Assembly: GCA_905236985.1 (NCBI GenBank)
Contig: CAJORF010000133.1
Location: 1 to 34,217, forward strand
DNA length: 34,217 nucleotides
Origin: an uncultured Bacteroidaceae bacterium
GTDB taxonomy: Bacteria > Bacteroidota > Bacteroidia > Bacteroidales > Bacteroidaceae
Direction of reading: 5' to 3'
Shown here: positions 7,724 through 16,902 of the stretch, one piece after another
Position numbering within the stretch: the stretch's first letter is position 1
Layout: every line of letters begins with the position of its first letter
Position numbers and translations under genes: made by a program
Notes under the pieces: generated by a model
What the model saw: only the letters and a program-made list of their open reading frames with translations
Told to the model about the DNA's origin: nothing
Database searches by the model: none

Positions 7724-8440
7724 TTAAAAATGAAACATATCTTTCATGCCGAGGAGTCCGCTGTGCTGTGTGGTATATTCAGCTGCCAGCACAGCACCAA
7801 GAGCAAAGCCTTTGCGGGAGTGGGCATCGTGGGTGATGGTGATGAGGTCGGCCTCAGAGTCGTAGCGAATGGTGTGAATGCCAGGTACTTCTCCGCGACG
7901 GATGTCATCCACGCGCAAGAGCTTCGGGTCTGTGGTTTCCTCGGCCCAGCCCTCCTTGCGGTCTAAGCGTTCCACGATCTCCTCCGCCAATGTGATGGCA
8001 GTGCCTGAGGGGTGGTCGAGCTTGTGGACATGGTGTGTCTCTTCCAGTTCCACATCGTACTGCGGGAACTGGTTCATCAGTGTGGCCAAGTAGCGGTTCA
8101 CTGCCGAGAAGATGGCAACACCGACGGAGAAATTGGAAGCCCAGAACAGCGTCTTGCCCTCCTGTTCGCACTGACGGCGCACCTCAGCCTCATGGGCTGC
8201 AAACCAACCCGTGGAGCCCGAAACGACCTTCACGCCAGCACCAAAGGCGCGCTGGATATTGTCGTAGGCCACCGTGGGTGCCGTGAACTCTATGGCGACG
8301 TCAGCCGAACGGAATGCCTCGCTCGCGAAGTCCTCTTGATTATCTACATCAATGCGGCACACGATATCATGGCCGCGGCTCAGGGCAATCTGCTCGATCA
8401 TGTGCCCCATCTTTCCATAACCTATCAAAGCTATCTTCAT
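7724..8440 (-). CDS. dapB: 4-hydroxy-tetrahydrodipicolinate reductase
   Basis: 238 residues from ATG 8440. DapB reduces hydroxy-tetrahydrodipicolinate with NAD(P)H in the diaminopimelate/lysine pathway, feeding peptidoglycan. The Rossmann start KIALIGYGKMGHMIEQ, the ASNFSVGVAIF segment and the catalytic ETHHVHKLDHPSGTA motif are all present, and the protein ends in the normal GLLGMKDMF. A longer frame begins with a TTG at 8467, but that TTG is part of the -7 promoter box, so ATG 8440 is the real start. First gene of the dapB-lepB-GH43 run; none of the neighbours is in lysine synthesis. Confidence 0.97.
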   Translation of the reverse strand: MKIALIGYGKMGHMIEQIALSRGHDIVCRIDVDNQEDFASEAFRSADVAIEFTAPTVAYDNIQRAFGAGVKVVSGSTGWFAAHEAEVRRQCEQEGKTLFWASNFSVGVAIFSAVNRYLATLMNQFPQYDVELEETHHVHKLDHPSGTAITLAEEIVERLDRKEGWAEETTDPKLLRVDDIRRGEVPGIHTIRYDSEADLITITHDAHSRKGFALGAVLAAEYTTQHSGLLGMKDMFHF

Positions 8441-8464
8441 TGTTTCTGCTATGTAATTTGGGTG

Positions 8465-8472
8465 CAAAGGTA
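8465..8472 (-). promoter_or_regulatory. dapB promoter, -7 box TACCTTTG
   Basis: TACCTTTG followed by CACCCAAATT on the minus strand, 25 bases from the dapB ATG, giving a very short leader. The upstream AT-rich segment includes ATTACAATTT-type repeat sequence. It is divergent from the DUF2851 promoter 130 bases away. Confidence 0.8.
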
Positions 8473-8599
8473 AGCATAATTTGCGATTTGACGTTTCCCA
8501 AATTACAATTTCTAAGGCTCACCCCCTTTCTTTTGGCTTTATTTAAGATGTAAGCTGCATTTTTTTCCATGTATGATGCGTGAAACCGTCAGAAACAAC

Positions 8600-8607
8600 T
8601 ATCTTTG
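8600..8607 (+). promoter_or_regulatory. DUF2851-dprA promoter, -7 box TATCTTTG
   Basis: TATCTTTG followed by CAGTCGCAAC, 23 bases before ATG 8631. It rules out the GTG at 8580 as the start codon, since that would lie upstream of transcription. Confidence 0.8.
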
Positions 8608-8630
8608 CAGTCGCAACGTGCATAAACAGG

Positions 8631-9932
8631 ATGGAAAAGCTACTGCATTACGTGTGGAAACATCGTCTGTTCCCATTGGAAGCCATGTACACCACCGACG
8701 GCCAACCTCTGGAAGTCATCGACCCCGGGCTGGCCAATCCTCATGCGGGTCCTGATTTCTTCAATGCCAAGGTTCGCATAGGTGACACACTGTGGGTGGG
8801 TAATGTAGAGCTGCACCTTCGTTCCAGCGACTGGCAACGTCATGGTCATCACACGGACGCGGCCTACGATAGTGTGGTGCTGCATGTGGCAGAGGTAGTA
8901 GATGCCGACGTAGTCACTTCCAATGGTTTGCATTTGCCTCAGCTGCAACTGTCCATCCCAGACCATCTTCGCCAGAGCTATGAGGAGCTCCTTAGGACGG
9001 ATGACTACCCTCGTTGCTGGCGGGTGTTGCCGCGTGTGCCATCGTTGACAGTACACTCATGGATGTCAGCCCTGCTGTGCGAACGTGTACAGGAACGCTC
9101 CGACCGCTGTCTGCAACGTCTTGCTGCCACGGATGGTGACTGGAACCGCACGTGGTTCATTACCCTCGCCCGCAACTTCGGCTTCGGTGTGAATGGAGAT
9201 GCCTTTGAGCAGTGGGCCACTCATTTCCCGCTGTATGCCGCCGCCAAGCATCGCGACAATGTGTTTCAGCTGGAAGCACTCTTCCTCGGTTCAGCGGGAC
9301 TGCTCGACGAAGAGGCATTGCCCCCCTCGTCGCATGATGCCGCCTTAGTGGATGACTATTATCTCCGTCTCTGCCGTGAATGGGAATACCTTAGTCACAA
9401 GTTCCAGCTGACATCACCGATGCGTGCTGCGGCATGGCGTTACTTACGCCTGCGTCCACAGAGCTTCCCGCATCTGCGTCTGGTGCAGCTCGCACAACTC
9501 TATGCCCATCAGCAGGCTACACCTGACCGTCTGTTGCGTGCCGCTGACCGCACAGCACTCCATCAAGCACTGGAAACGGGTGTCTCCGATTATTGGCGTA
9601 CCCACTATCTCTTTGGAATGTCGTCGCAAAGGAGTGACAAGCGACTCTCAGCCACCAGTCGTGATCTCATTATCATCAATACGGTGAGCCCCATGCTCTT
9701 CGCCTATGGGCAGGCACACAACGAAGAAGCCTTTCAGGAACGGGCTTTGGCACTGCTCGAAGAGCTCAAACCAGAACGTAACTTTATCCTTCGCCAATGG
9801 CAACAGTGTGGAATACATGTCGAAACAGCTGCTGACAGCCAAGCTCTTATTCAGCTTAAGCGCAACTACTGTGATCGGCATGACTGTCTTCGCTGCCGAT
9901 TTGGATATGAATACCTAAAGCGTGAAAAGTGA
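8631..9932 (+). CDS. DUF2851 family protein
   Basis: 433 residues from ATG 8631, the typical family length. DUF2851 is widespread in Bacteroidetes and has no established function. Seen: the N-terminal MEKLLHYVWKHRLFP, then AGPDFFNAKVRIGDTLWVGNVELHLRSSDW (residues about 39-68), a pattern of D42, E60-x-H62 and SDW that resembles the order of acidic residues in PD-(D/E)XK nucleases, followed by HGHHTDAAYDSVVLHVAEVVD. The C-terminus carries a small cysteine cluster (YCDRHDCLRCRFGYEYL). The TGA overlaps the GTG start of dprA by four bases (GTGA), so the two proteins are probably made in fixed ratio. A nuclease role is only an inference. Confidence 0.85.
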   Translation: MEKLLHYVWKHRLFPLEAMYTTDGQPLEVIDPGLANPHAGPDFFNAKVRIGDTLWVGNVELHLRSSDWQRHGHHTDAAYDSVVLHVAEVVDADVVTSNGLHLPQLQLSIPDHLRQSYEELLRTDDYPRCWRVLPRVPSLTVHSWMSALLCERVQERSDRCLQRLAATDGDWNRTWFITLARNFGFGVNGDAFEQWATHFPLYAAAKHRDNVFQLEALFLGSAGLLDEEALPPSSHDAALVDDYYLRLCREWEYLSHKFQLTSPMRAAAWRYLRLRPQSFPHLRLVQLAQLYAHQQATPDRLLRAADRTALHQALETGVSDYWRTHYLFGMSSQRSDKRLSATSRDLIIINTVSPMLFAYGQAHNEEAFQERALALLEELKPERNFILRQWQQCGIHVETAADSQALIQLKRNYCDRHDCLRCRFGYEYLKREK

Positions 9933-11047
9933 CTGACCAGGAATTACTTTATATGATGGCCTTGACCATGTCGATGCGTCAGGCGTCCAAGCACCAGCGT
10001 ACGCTACTTGATACTTTGGGTAGCGCTCAAGCTGTTTATGAGAATCGTTATGACTTAGGCCGCTTTTTCGAGAATCTGTCGCCGCGAATGGGTGAGGCCA
10101 TCTCCATGATGGCAGGCCTGCTGCCGCAGTGTGAGAAAGAGCTGGCTTATGCGCAAGCTCATCAGATACGTGTCCTCAGCATCCACGACGATGACTACCC
10201 CAAGCGCCTCCGACAATGTGAGGATGCGCCCTTGGTCATCTACGCTCTTGGCAACACCAACTTCAATCCTGAGCATGTGGTCAGTATCGTAGGGACAAGA
10301 CGTTGCACAGAACGTGGCCGTGACCTCTGCCAACAGTTGGTGGCAGGTATTGCGTCGCGATGTCCTGATACGCTCATTGTTAGTGGATTGGCCTATGGCA
10401 TAGATGTTGTGGCCCATCGCTCCGCTCTCGATGCACAGCTCCCCACCATCGGTGTGCTGGCCCACGGCCTCGATGAAATCTATCCTCGTTCGCACCGTCA
10501 GACAGCCATTCAGATGTTGCAGCACGGAGGCCTGATTACAGAGTTCACCAGTCATACGCCCATCGATCGTCTCAATTTCCTGCAACGCAACCGTATTGTA
10601 GCAGGTATGGCTGATGCCGTGGTGATTGTGGAGAGTCCTGCGCGCGGTGGTTCACTTAACACGGCACGTCTGGCCAATGAATACCAGCGCGATGTCTTCA
10701 CCTTCCCCGGGCGTCCTTCAGACCTCACCTTCGAAGGTTGCAATATGCTCATCCGCCGCAATGGAGCAGTGTTGATCACCTCGCCCGATGACCTCCTCAA
10801 CGACCTCGGCTGGCAAGCGGCTCCCACCGTGGACGAACGCCAGAAGACACTTTTCCCGGAATTGACGGCTGAAGAGCAAGCCGTCGTGGATGTCTTGAAC
10901 CGCGCAGGCGATGATATGGCATTGAGCGACCTCGCTGCCACCCTCGACCAACCTCCGTACAAGATAACGCCCCTCACACTCGCATTGGAGATGAAGGGCG
11001 TCCTTAAGGTGATGCCGGGAAGCCGTTATCACTTGGTGGGATCATAA
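9929..11047 (+). CDS. dprA: DNA-processing protein DprA
   Basis: 372 residues. DprA binds incoming single-stranded DNA during transformation and loads RecA. The order is standard: an N-terminal SAM-like helical part (1-85), the Rossmann fold with VSIVGTRRCTERGRDLCQQL (about 117-136), SGLAYGIDVVAHRSAL, GVLAHGLDEIYP, FLQRNRIVAGMADAVVIVESPARGGSLNTA and DVFTFPGRPSDLTFEGCNMLIRRNGA, then a C-terminal winged-helix domain (about 305-372). The start is GTG 9929, inside the stop of DUF2851. It overlaps the convergent HIT gene by six bases at its 3' end. No com genes are nearby. Confidence 0.96.
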   Translation: MTDQELLYMMALTMSMRQASKHQRTLLDTLGSAQAVYENRYDLGRFFENLSPRMGEAISMMAGLLPQCEKELAYAQAHQIRVLSIHDDDYPKRLRQCEDAPLVIYALGNTNFNPEHVVSIVGTRRCTERGRDLCQQLVAGIASRCPDTLIVSGLAYGIDVVAHRSALDAQLPTIGVLAHGLDEIYPRSHRQTAIQMLQHGGLITEFTSHTPIDRLNFLQRNRIVAGMADAVVIVESPARGGSLNTARLANEYQRDVFTFPGRPSDLTFEGCNMLIRRNGAVLITSPDDLLNDLGWQAAPTVDERQKTLFPELTAEEQAVVDVLNRAGDDMALSDLAATLDQPPYKITPLTLALEMKGVLKVMPGSRYHLVGS

Positions 11048-11440
11048 TGCCTCGTAGGCACTGCGGATTGCATCGGCCACAGCCTGCATCTCATCGGCAG
11101 GCAGCTGAAGCTTGGGATTCGAGAAGAGCAGGTCTTTCTCGCTCTGCATCGGCACCAGATGGATGTGGGCATGAGGTACTTCGAGGCCGAGCACAGCCTC
11201 ACCGACCTTCACGCAGGGGATGACCTGCTTGATGGCACGTGCCACGTGAGCTGCAAAGACATGCAGACGTGCCAGCTCGTCGTCCTCCAGGTCAAAGATG
11301 TAATCTACCTCGCGACGGGGAATGACCAATGTGTGACCCTTGACCAGCGGATTGATGTCAAGGAAGGCATAGAACTCTTCGTTCTGTGCACAGCAGTAGC
11401 TGGGAATCTCGCCAGCAGCAATTTTACTGAAGATAGACAT
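11042..11440 (-). CDS. HIT (histidine triad) family protein
   Basis: 132 residues. HIT proteins are nucleotide hydrolases or transferases acting on substrates such as adenosine phosphoramidates. The triad is VPHAHIHLVPM (residues about 87-97), with the N-terminal MSIFSKIAAGEIPSYCCAQNEEFYAFLDINPLVKGHTLVIP typical of the HINT branch. It follows greA after 17 bases, so the two are likely co-transcribed. Its stop lies inside the 3' end of dprA on the opposite strand, an unusually tight convergent overlap without any terminator between them. Confidence 0.94.
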   Translation of the reverse strand: MSIFSKIAAGEIPSYCCAQNEEFYAFLDINPLVKGHTLVIPRREVDYIFDLEDDELARLHVFAAHVARAIKQVIPCVKVGEAVLGLEVPHAHIHLVPMQSEKDLLFSNPKLQLPADEMQAVADAIRSAYEAL

Positions 11441-11457
11441 AGTTTTTAATGTTTTGT

Positions 11458-11928
11458 TTATTCTTCGTAGCTGATGCCGAGGATTTCAAGATTGATGAGA
11501 CCCTGCGGAACCTTGATCTCTGCGACTTCACCGACTTTCTTGCCGAGCAGACCTTGTGCAATGGGCGTCTTCACGCTGATCTTGCCCTCGCGCAGGTTGG
11601 CTTCGGTCTCGCTGACAATCGTGTAGGACATCTTGGCATTGTTTTTCACATTGCGCAGTTCCACACGACTGAGAATCTGCACTGTATCTGTATTCAGCTT
11701 GCTGGTGTCGATGATCTTAGCAGCAGCAATGACAGCTTTGAGCTGTGTGATCTTCATTTCGAGCAGCCCTTGTGCTTCCTTTGCTGCATCGTATTCTGCA
11801 TTCTCACTGAGGTCGCCTTTGTCGCGTGCCTCTGCGATGGCCACCGCTGCCTTGGGGCGCTCCACGGATTCCAGTTGTTGTAGTTCGGCCACGAGCTTAT
11901 CGTAGCCTTTCTGTGTCATGTAACTCAT
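11458..11928 (-). CDS. greA: Transcription elongation factor GreA
   Basis: 156 residues, normal GreA size. It rescues backtracked RNA polymerase by stimulating transcript cleavage through the secondary channel. The N-terminal coiled coil (residues about 5-78) includes the acidic tip segment ARDKGDLSENAEYDAAKEAQ with the key D and E residues; the C-terminal FKBP-like domain covers 85-156 and holds ISVKTPIAQGLLGKKVGEVAEIKVP. ATG 11928 is used, with an in-frame ATG at 11919 as the alternative. The promoter at 12036-12067 is one of the best in the window, and the leader of about 105 nt contains a TCCGC...GCGGA hairpin. Confidence 0.97.
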   Translation of the reverse strand: MSYMTQKGYDKLVAELQQLESVERPKAAVAIAEARDKGDLSENAEYDAAKEAQGLLEMKITQLKAVIAAAKIIDTSKLNTDTVQILSRVELRNVKNNAKMSYTIVSETEANLREGKISVKTPIAQGLLGKKVGEVAEIKVPQGLINLEILGISYEE

Positions 11929-12035
11929 TTCTGATGTCTTTTCTTATTTTATTTTGTTCGATTTTTTGGAGTAAACAAAAGGAAAAGAGCTCCGCTTTTG
12001 TCGCGGAACCCTTTGTATCCTGTCGTTTGTCGCTG

Positions 12036-12067
12036 CAAAGATAAGGGCTTTTTTTGATTCAGCCAAA
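12036..12067 (-). promoter_or_regulatory. greA promoter, TTTG -33 and TATCTTTG -7
   Basis: On the minus strand TTTG (12067-12064) is followed after 20 bases by TATCTTTG (12043-12036), then CAGCGACAAA. Both elements and the spacing fit the Bacteroidetes sigma-70 consensus exactly. Confidence 0.88.
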
Positions 12068-12128
12068 TAAAAACAGCAAAAAACGTTTACTCAGCCTGTT
12101 TTTGGTCTTTTAGCGACGTTGCGGAGAT

Positions 12129-12848
12129 TCAAGCAAATACCTCCGAAAGTACGCTGAGGCTTTGCAAATCTGGGAACTCTGGGATATGCAGCCGATAGAA
12201 GGCCGTCGTGATTTCCAGTGCACGTCGTCGCATGGCTCCATTGAGCCCAACACCACGCATGGAGCGGATATTCATGCGTAGGAATTTCGGCACCAGTGCC
12301 GACTCTTCTTTATTTAAATAATGTTCGTGCGACGGGCGCGTGCGCGTGAAAGTGGCGGCTACCAAGTCGAAATAGCTGCCTTCACGCCAGTCATCGACAT
12401 TGGGTAGGAAGCCTAAGAAGCGTGTTAGGTGCAGCAGGAACACTACATGGAAGTTCACATAGTGCTCGTCGCTCTCATCAAACCATGTCAAGGCATTCGT
12501 GATGTACTCAAAGAGTACCACATTGGCTTGCTCAGAATGAAGTGCATGCCCTAGGAACTCACCCAGGAACAGGCTCATGGCTGTCTTGCTGGGCTCGAAC
12601 GGGAGGCTGCGCCAGACATGAGCCAGCGTCAGCTCTTGGGGCTTCTGGAGGGACAGGCGCGGACGTGGCTCCCAAGTCACCTCGACCAGTGACAGGGGTT
12701 GCCACGCCACGGCAGCCGTTGCACCGCGCCCCTTGCGGGAGGGACGGACGATGAAGGACACCGTCCCCGATGTCTCGGTGAAGATATCAACGATCATCTG
12801 CGAGTCGCTATAACGAAGGGAGCGAAGTACAATGCCGCGTGAGCGCAT
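12129..12848 (-). CDS. recO: DNA repair protein RecO
   Basis: 239 residues. RecO works with RecF/RecR to load RecA on SSB-coated single strands at gaps. The N-terminal OB fold is recognisable (RGIVLRSLRYSDSQMIVDIFTETSGTVSFIVRPSRKGRG), followed by the helical middle part with LFLGEFLGHALHSEQANVVLFEYI and LHLTRFLGFLPNVDD. The zinc-binding cysteines found in some RecO proteins are absent, which is usual in Bacteroidetes. It is transcribed alone toward greA, whose promoter lies just after its stop. A TTCG-type -7 element (TAATTTCG, 12888-12881) stands 33 bases before the ATG. Confidence 0.93.
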   Translation of the reverse strand: MRSRGIVLRSLRYSDSQMIVDIFTETSGTVSFIVRPSRKGRGATAAVAWQPLSLVEVTWEPRPRLSLQKPQELTLAHVWRSLPFEPSKTAMSLFLGEFLGHALHSEQANVVLFEYITNALTWFDESDEHYVNFHVVFLLHLTRFLGFLPNVDDWREGSYFDLVAATFTRTRPSHEHYLNKEESALVPKFLRMNIRSMRGVGLNGAMRRRALEITTAFYRLHIPEFPDLQSLSVLSEVFA

Positions 12849-12880
12849 AAGAGATCATGAAGGAATTGCGTTTAACGTCA

Positions 12881-12888
12881 CGAAATTA
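12881..12888 (-). promoter_or_regulatory. recO promoter candidate, variant -7 box TAATTTCG
   Basis: TAATTTCG followed by TGACG on the minus strand. It matches the -7 pattern except for C in place of the third T. The same variant precedes xerC/D and ispG in this window. No clear -33 TTTG is seen. Confidence 0.5.
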
Positions 12889-12970
12889 CCAAAAAGAAGG
12901 CTAAAAACACCTCTGGAGGCATCCGAAATGCGGAAAAATGCCTTGAAATGAATATTTTTCATCGAAAAGT

Positions 12971-13002
12971 TTGGTGCGTAACGTTTTTTGCCGTACCTTT
13001 GC
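12971..13002 (+). promoter_or_regulatory. tRNA-Glu/rpsT promoter, TTTG -33 and TACCTTTG -7
   Basis: TTTG at 12971-12974, 20 bases, then TACCTTTG at 12995-13002 and CACCCGCAAT. This is a full-consensus Bacteroidetes promoter, as expected for a stable RNA. Confidence 0.9.
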
Positions 13003-13011
13003 ACCCGCAAT

Positions 13012-13043
13012 TCGCCACTATGCCCAATTAGGCAGCCGGCGAA
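13012..13043 (+). other. Nested stem-loop in the tRNA-Glu leader
   Basis: TTCGCC (13012-13017) pairs with GGCGAA (13038-13043), enclosing an inner hairpin TGCC-CAATTA-GGCA (13021-13034). It starts about 10 bases after the -7 box and ends 10 bases before the mature tRNA 5' end, so it would be part of the 5' leader removed by RNase P. Confidence 0.7.
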
Positions 13044-13053
13044 AGCAAAATAT

Positions 13054-13125
13054 GGTCCATTCGTCTATCGGTTAGGACGAGAGATTTTCATTCTCTAAAG
13101 AGCAGTTCGACTCTGCTATGGACTA
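13054..13125 (+). tRNA. tRNA-Glu (anticodon TTC)
   Basis: 72 nt. The acceptor arm GGTCCAT pairs with ATGGACT (one G-U), D-arm GTC...GAC, anticodon arm AGAGA-TTTTCAT-TCTCT giving anticodon UUC, T-arm AGCAG-TTCGACT-CTGCT, discriminator A. CCA is not encoded. It shares the promoter and probably the primary transcript with rpsT, which starts 33 bases downstream. Confidence 0.97.
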
Positions 13126-13158
13126 CTGAAGTTAAACGAAAAATCATTTAGATCTGAT

Positions 13159-13413
13159 ATGGCAAATCATAAGTCATCATTAAAGAGAATCCGTCAGGAG
13201 CAGAAGCGCCGCCTGCACAACCGCTATTATGCAAAGGCTATGCGCGCTGCTGTGCGCAAACTCCGCGCTACAACTGACAAGGCTGAGGCTGAGAAGCAGT
13301 ATCCCGTTGTTCAGAAAATGCTTGACAAGTTGGCTAAGACCAACATCATCCATAAGAACAAGGCTTCTAACCTCAAGAGCAAGCTCGCCCACCACATCCA
13401 GAAGCTCGCGTAA
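13159..13413 (+). CDS. rpsT: 30S ribosomal protein S20
   Basis: 84 residues, normal length. S20 is a helical primary binder of 16S rRNA. The N-terminus [35 protein letters not shown] is diagnostic, and the C-terminus [25 protein letters not shown] is standard. It has no promoter of its own: the tRNA-Glu promoter at 12971-13002 and RNase P/RNase processing would release its mRNA. No Shine-Dalgarno before ATG 13159. A strong terminator follows at 13490-13519, 76 bases after the stop. Confidence 0.98.
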   Translation: MANHKSSLKRIRQEQKRRLHNRYYAKAMRAAVRKLRATTDKAEAEKQYPVVQKMLDKLAKTNIIHKNKASNLKSKLAHHIQKLA

Positions 13414-13489
13414 GCGAACTTCGGGCGGGTTCTTGCCCCCCTTTTAGGCATCCATAGCATTAGCATTTCATAAAATTGTTTTACAATTG

Positions 13490-13525
13490 AAGACGACGAG
13501 CCGGGAGGCTGGTCGTCTTTTATTT
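13490..13525 (+). terminator. Rho-independent terminator after rpsT
   Basis: AAGACGAC (13490-13497) pairs perfectly with GTCGTCTT (13512-13519), with an inner stem AGCC-GGGA-GGCT (13499-13510), followed by TTATTTG. Stem of 12 bp interrupted by one G.G pair. It closes the tRNA-Glu/rpsT transcript. Confidence 0.9.
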
Positions 13526-13550
13526 GATGGCTACCGTTTTCATCTCTAAC

Positions 13551-13574
13551 TACACGCACACGCGCGCGTGCGTG
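13551..13574. other. 24-bp alternating pyrimidine/purine tract upstream of gyrB
   Basis: Every base from 13551 to 13574 alternates pyrimidine-purine, mostly CA/CG steps, with the 12-bp perfect palindrome CACGCGCGCGTG at 13559-13570. Such tracts adopt left-handed Z-DNA under negative supercoiling. It lies about 60 bp upstream of the gyrB -7 box, downstream of the rpsT terminator. Confidence 0.85.
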
Positions 13575-13624
13575 AAAAAGTGTGAAAAGCACAAAATCTT
13601 TAAACCTTAAACTTTCCACATTGA

Positions 13625-15634
<2,010 letters not shown>

Positions 15635-15638
15635 TGTC

Positions 15639-15686
15639 TTTGTCCATTCCATAAGGTTGTTGGAAAAAACCGATGGAATGGACAAA
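15639..15686 (+). terminator. 14-bp perfect hairpin after gyrB (terminator or attenuator)
   Basis: TTTGTCCATTCCAT (15639-15652) pairs perfectly with ATGGAATGGACAAA (15673-15686) across a 20-base loop, five bases after the gyrB stop. No continuous T-tract follows (ATATAGTTTATT), so it may be only a partial terminator or protect the gyrB 3' end, letting transcription enter the GNAT-like gene. Confidence 0.6.
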
Positions 15687-15715
15687 ATATAGTTTATTAT
15701 CTTAACGATTCTTCT

Positions 15716-16867
15716 ATGGTAACGATTAAGAAAGTCGAGGGACGTCGTGAACTGCGCGCCTTCATTCGCTTCAACTATCATTTGTATAAAGACAATCCAT
15801 ACGCAGTACCCGATTTCCTGGAGGATATGCTAGACACGTTCAACCGCAAGAAGAACGCTGCTTTTGAGTTCTGCGAGGGCGACCTTTTCCTGGCCTATCG
15901 CGACGGCAAGATCGTCGGACGTGTGGCAGCCATCATCAACCATAAGGCCAACAAGACGTGGAACAACAAGAACGTGCGTTTTGGTTGGATTGACTTCATT
16001 GAGGATATCGAAGTGCTCAAGGCATTGCTGGATACGGTTGAACAGTGGGGACGTGAACGTGGCATGAACAAGATCGTGGGGCCGTTGGGTTTCACCGACA
16101 TGGATCCCGAGGGTATGCTCATCGACGGTTTCGATCAGCTCTCCACCATGAGCACCACCTACAACTACCCCTATTACCCGAAGCTCATTGAGCAGTTGGG
16201 CTATGAGAAGGAGGTGGATTGGGTGGAACGTAAGGTGATGGTGCCGACAACCGAGGCGCAGGCTGATGCTGCCAAATATATGCGTGTGGCTGAGATGAGC
16301 AAAAAGCGCTACAACCTCCACATGCGACGTTTCAAGTCTGCCAAGGAAATCCTCGCCGAAGAGAATGGACAGTACGTGCAGAAGGTCTTCAACGTGATCA
16401 ACAAGGCGTATGCAGAACTCTACGGCTACTCAGAGATGAACGAGCGTCAGATCCAGCAGTATGCCACCACGTACTTGCAGTTCCTGGACATGCGACTGCT
16501 GGCCATCGTGGAGAACGAGGACAACCAGCCGATCGCTATGGGCGTGGGTATGGGTTCGCTGTCGTATGCCTTGCAGAAAGCTCACGGCAAGCTCTTCCCC
16601 TTCGGTTGGTGGCATCTGGCCAAGGCCATCTACTTCAAGCCCGCTCCTGTCATCGACCTGCTGCTCGTGGGTGTGCTGCCAGAGTACCAGAACAAGGGCG
16701 TCAACGCGCTGCTCTTCGCTGAGATCATACCCGTGGCACAGAAGATGGGCTTCGTTTGGGCTGAGACACATGTGCAGCTGGAAGATAACGAAAAGAGCCA
16801 AGGACAGTGGGCACACCTCGACTGCACTATCCACAAGCGCAGACGCTGCTTCCAGAAAAATCTGTAA
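15716..16867 (+). CDS. GNAT-fold acetyltransferase-like protein
   Basis: 383 residues from ATG 15716. The C-terminal third has the GNAT acetyl-CoA loop pattern (IDLLLVGVLPEYQNKGVNALLFAEIIPVAQKMGF, residues about 307-340), followed by AETHVQLEDNEKSQGQW; the N-terminal half contains a second GNAT-like stretch (LFLAYRDGKIVGRVAAIINHKAN, and GPLGFTDMDPEGMLIDGFD). This looks like a tandem or extended GNAT of the kind found in many Bacteroidetes without known substrate. It lies between gyrB and parE, about 80 bases after gyrB and 30 before parE, so it is probably transcribed with them. No link to topoisomerase activity can be read from the sequence. Confidence 0.7.
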   Translation: MVTIKKVEGRRELRAFIRFNYHLYKDNPYAVPDFLEDMLDTFNRKKNAAFEFCEGDLFLAYRDGKIVGRVAAIINHKANKTWNNKNVRFGWIDFIEDIEVLKALLDTVEQWGRERGMNKIVGPLGFTDMDPEGMLIDGFDQLSTMSTTYNYPYYPKLIEQLGYEKEVDWVERKVMVPTTEAQADAAKYMRVAEMSKKRYNLHMRRFKSAKEILAEENGQYVQKVFNVINKAYAELYGYSEMNERQIQQYATTYLQFLDMRLLAIVENEDNQPIAMGVGMGSLSYALQKAHGKLFPFGWWHLAKAIYFKPAPVIDLLLVGVLPEYQNKGVNALLFAEIIPVAQKMGFVWAETHVQLEDNEKSQGQWAHLDCTIHKRRRCFQKNL

Positions 16868-16902
16868 TGGAAATCATTGACCTTTAAAACGAAAGATTGA
16901 AC

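Noticed and set aside
8441..8467. Longer dapB starting at TTG 8467
   Set aside because: The TTG is inside the TACCTTTG promoter box and would not be transcribed.
13474..13488. AATTGT-TTT-ACAATT inverted repeat just before the rpsT terminator as a separate operator
   Set aside because: It is short, AT-only apart from one G/C pair, and adjoins a clear terminator; chance in AT-rich intergenic DNA is enough.
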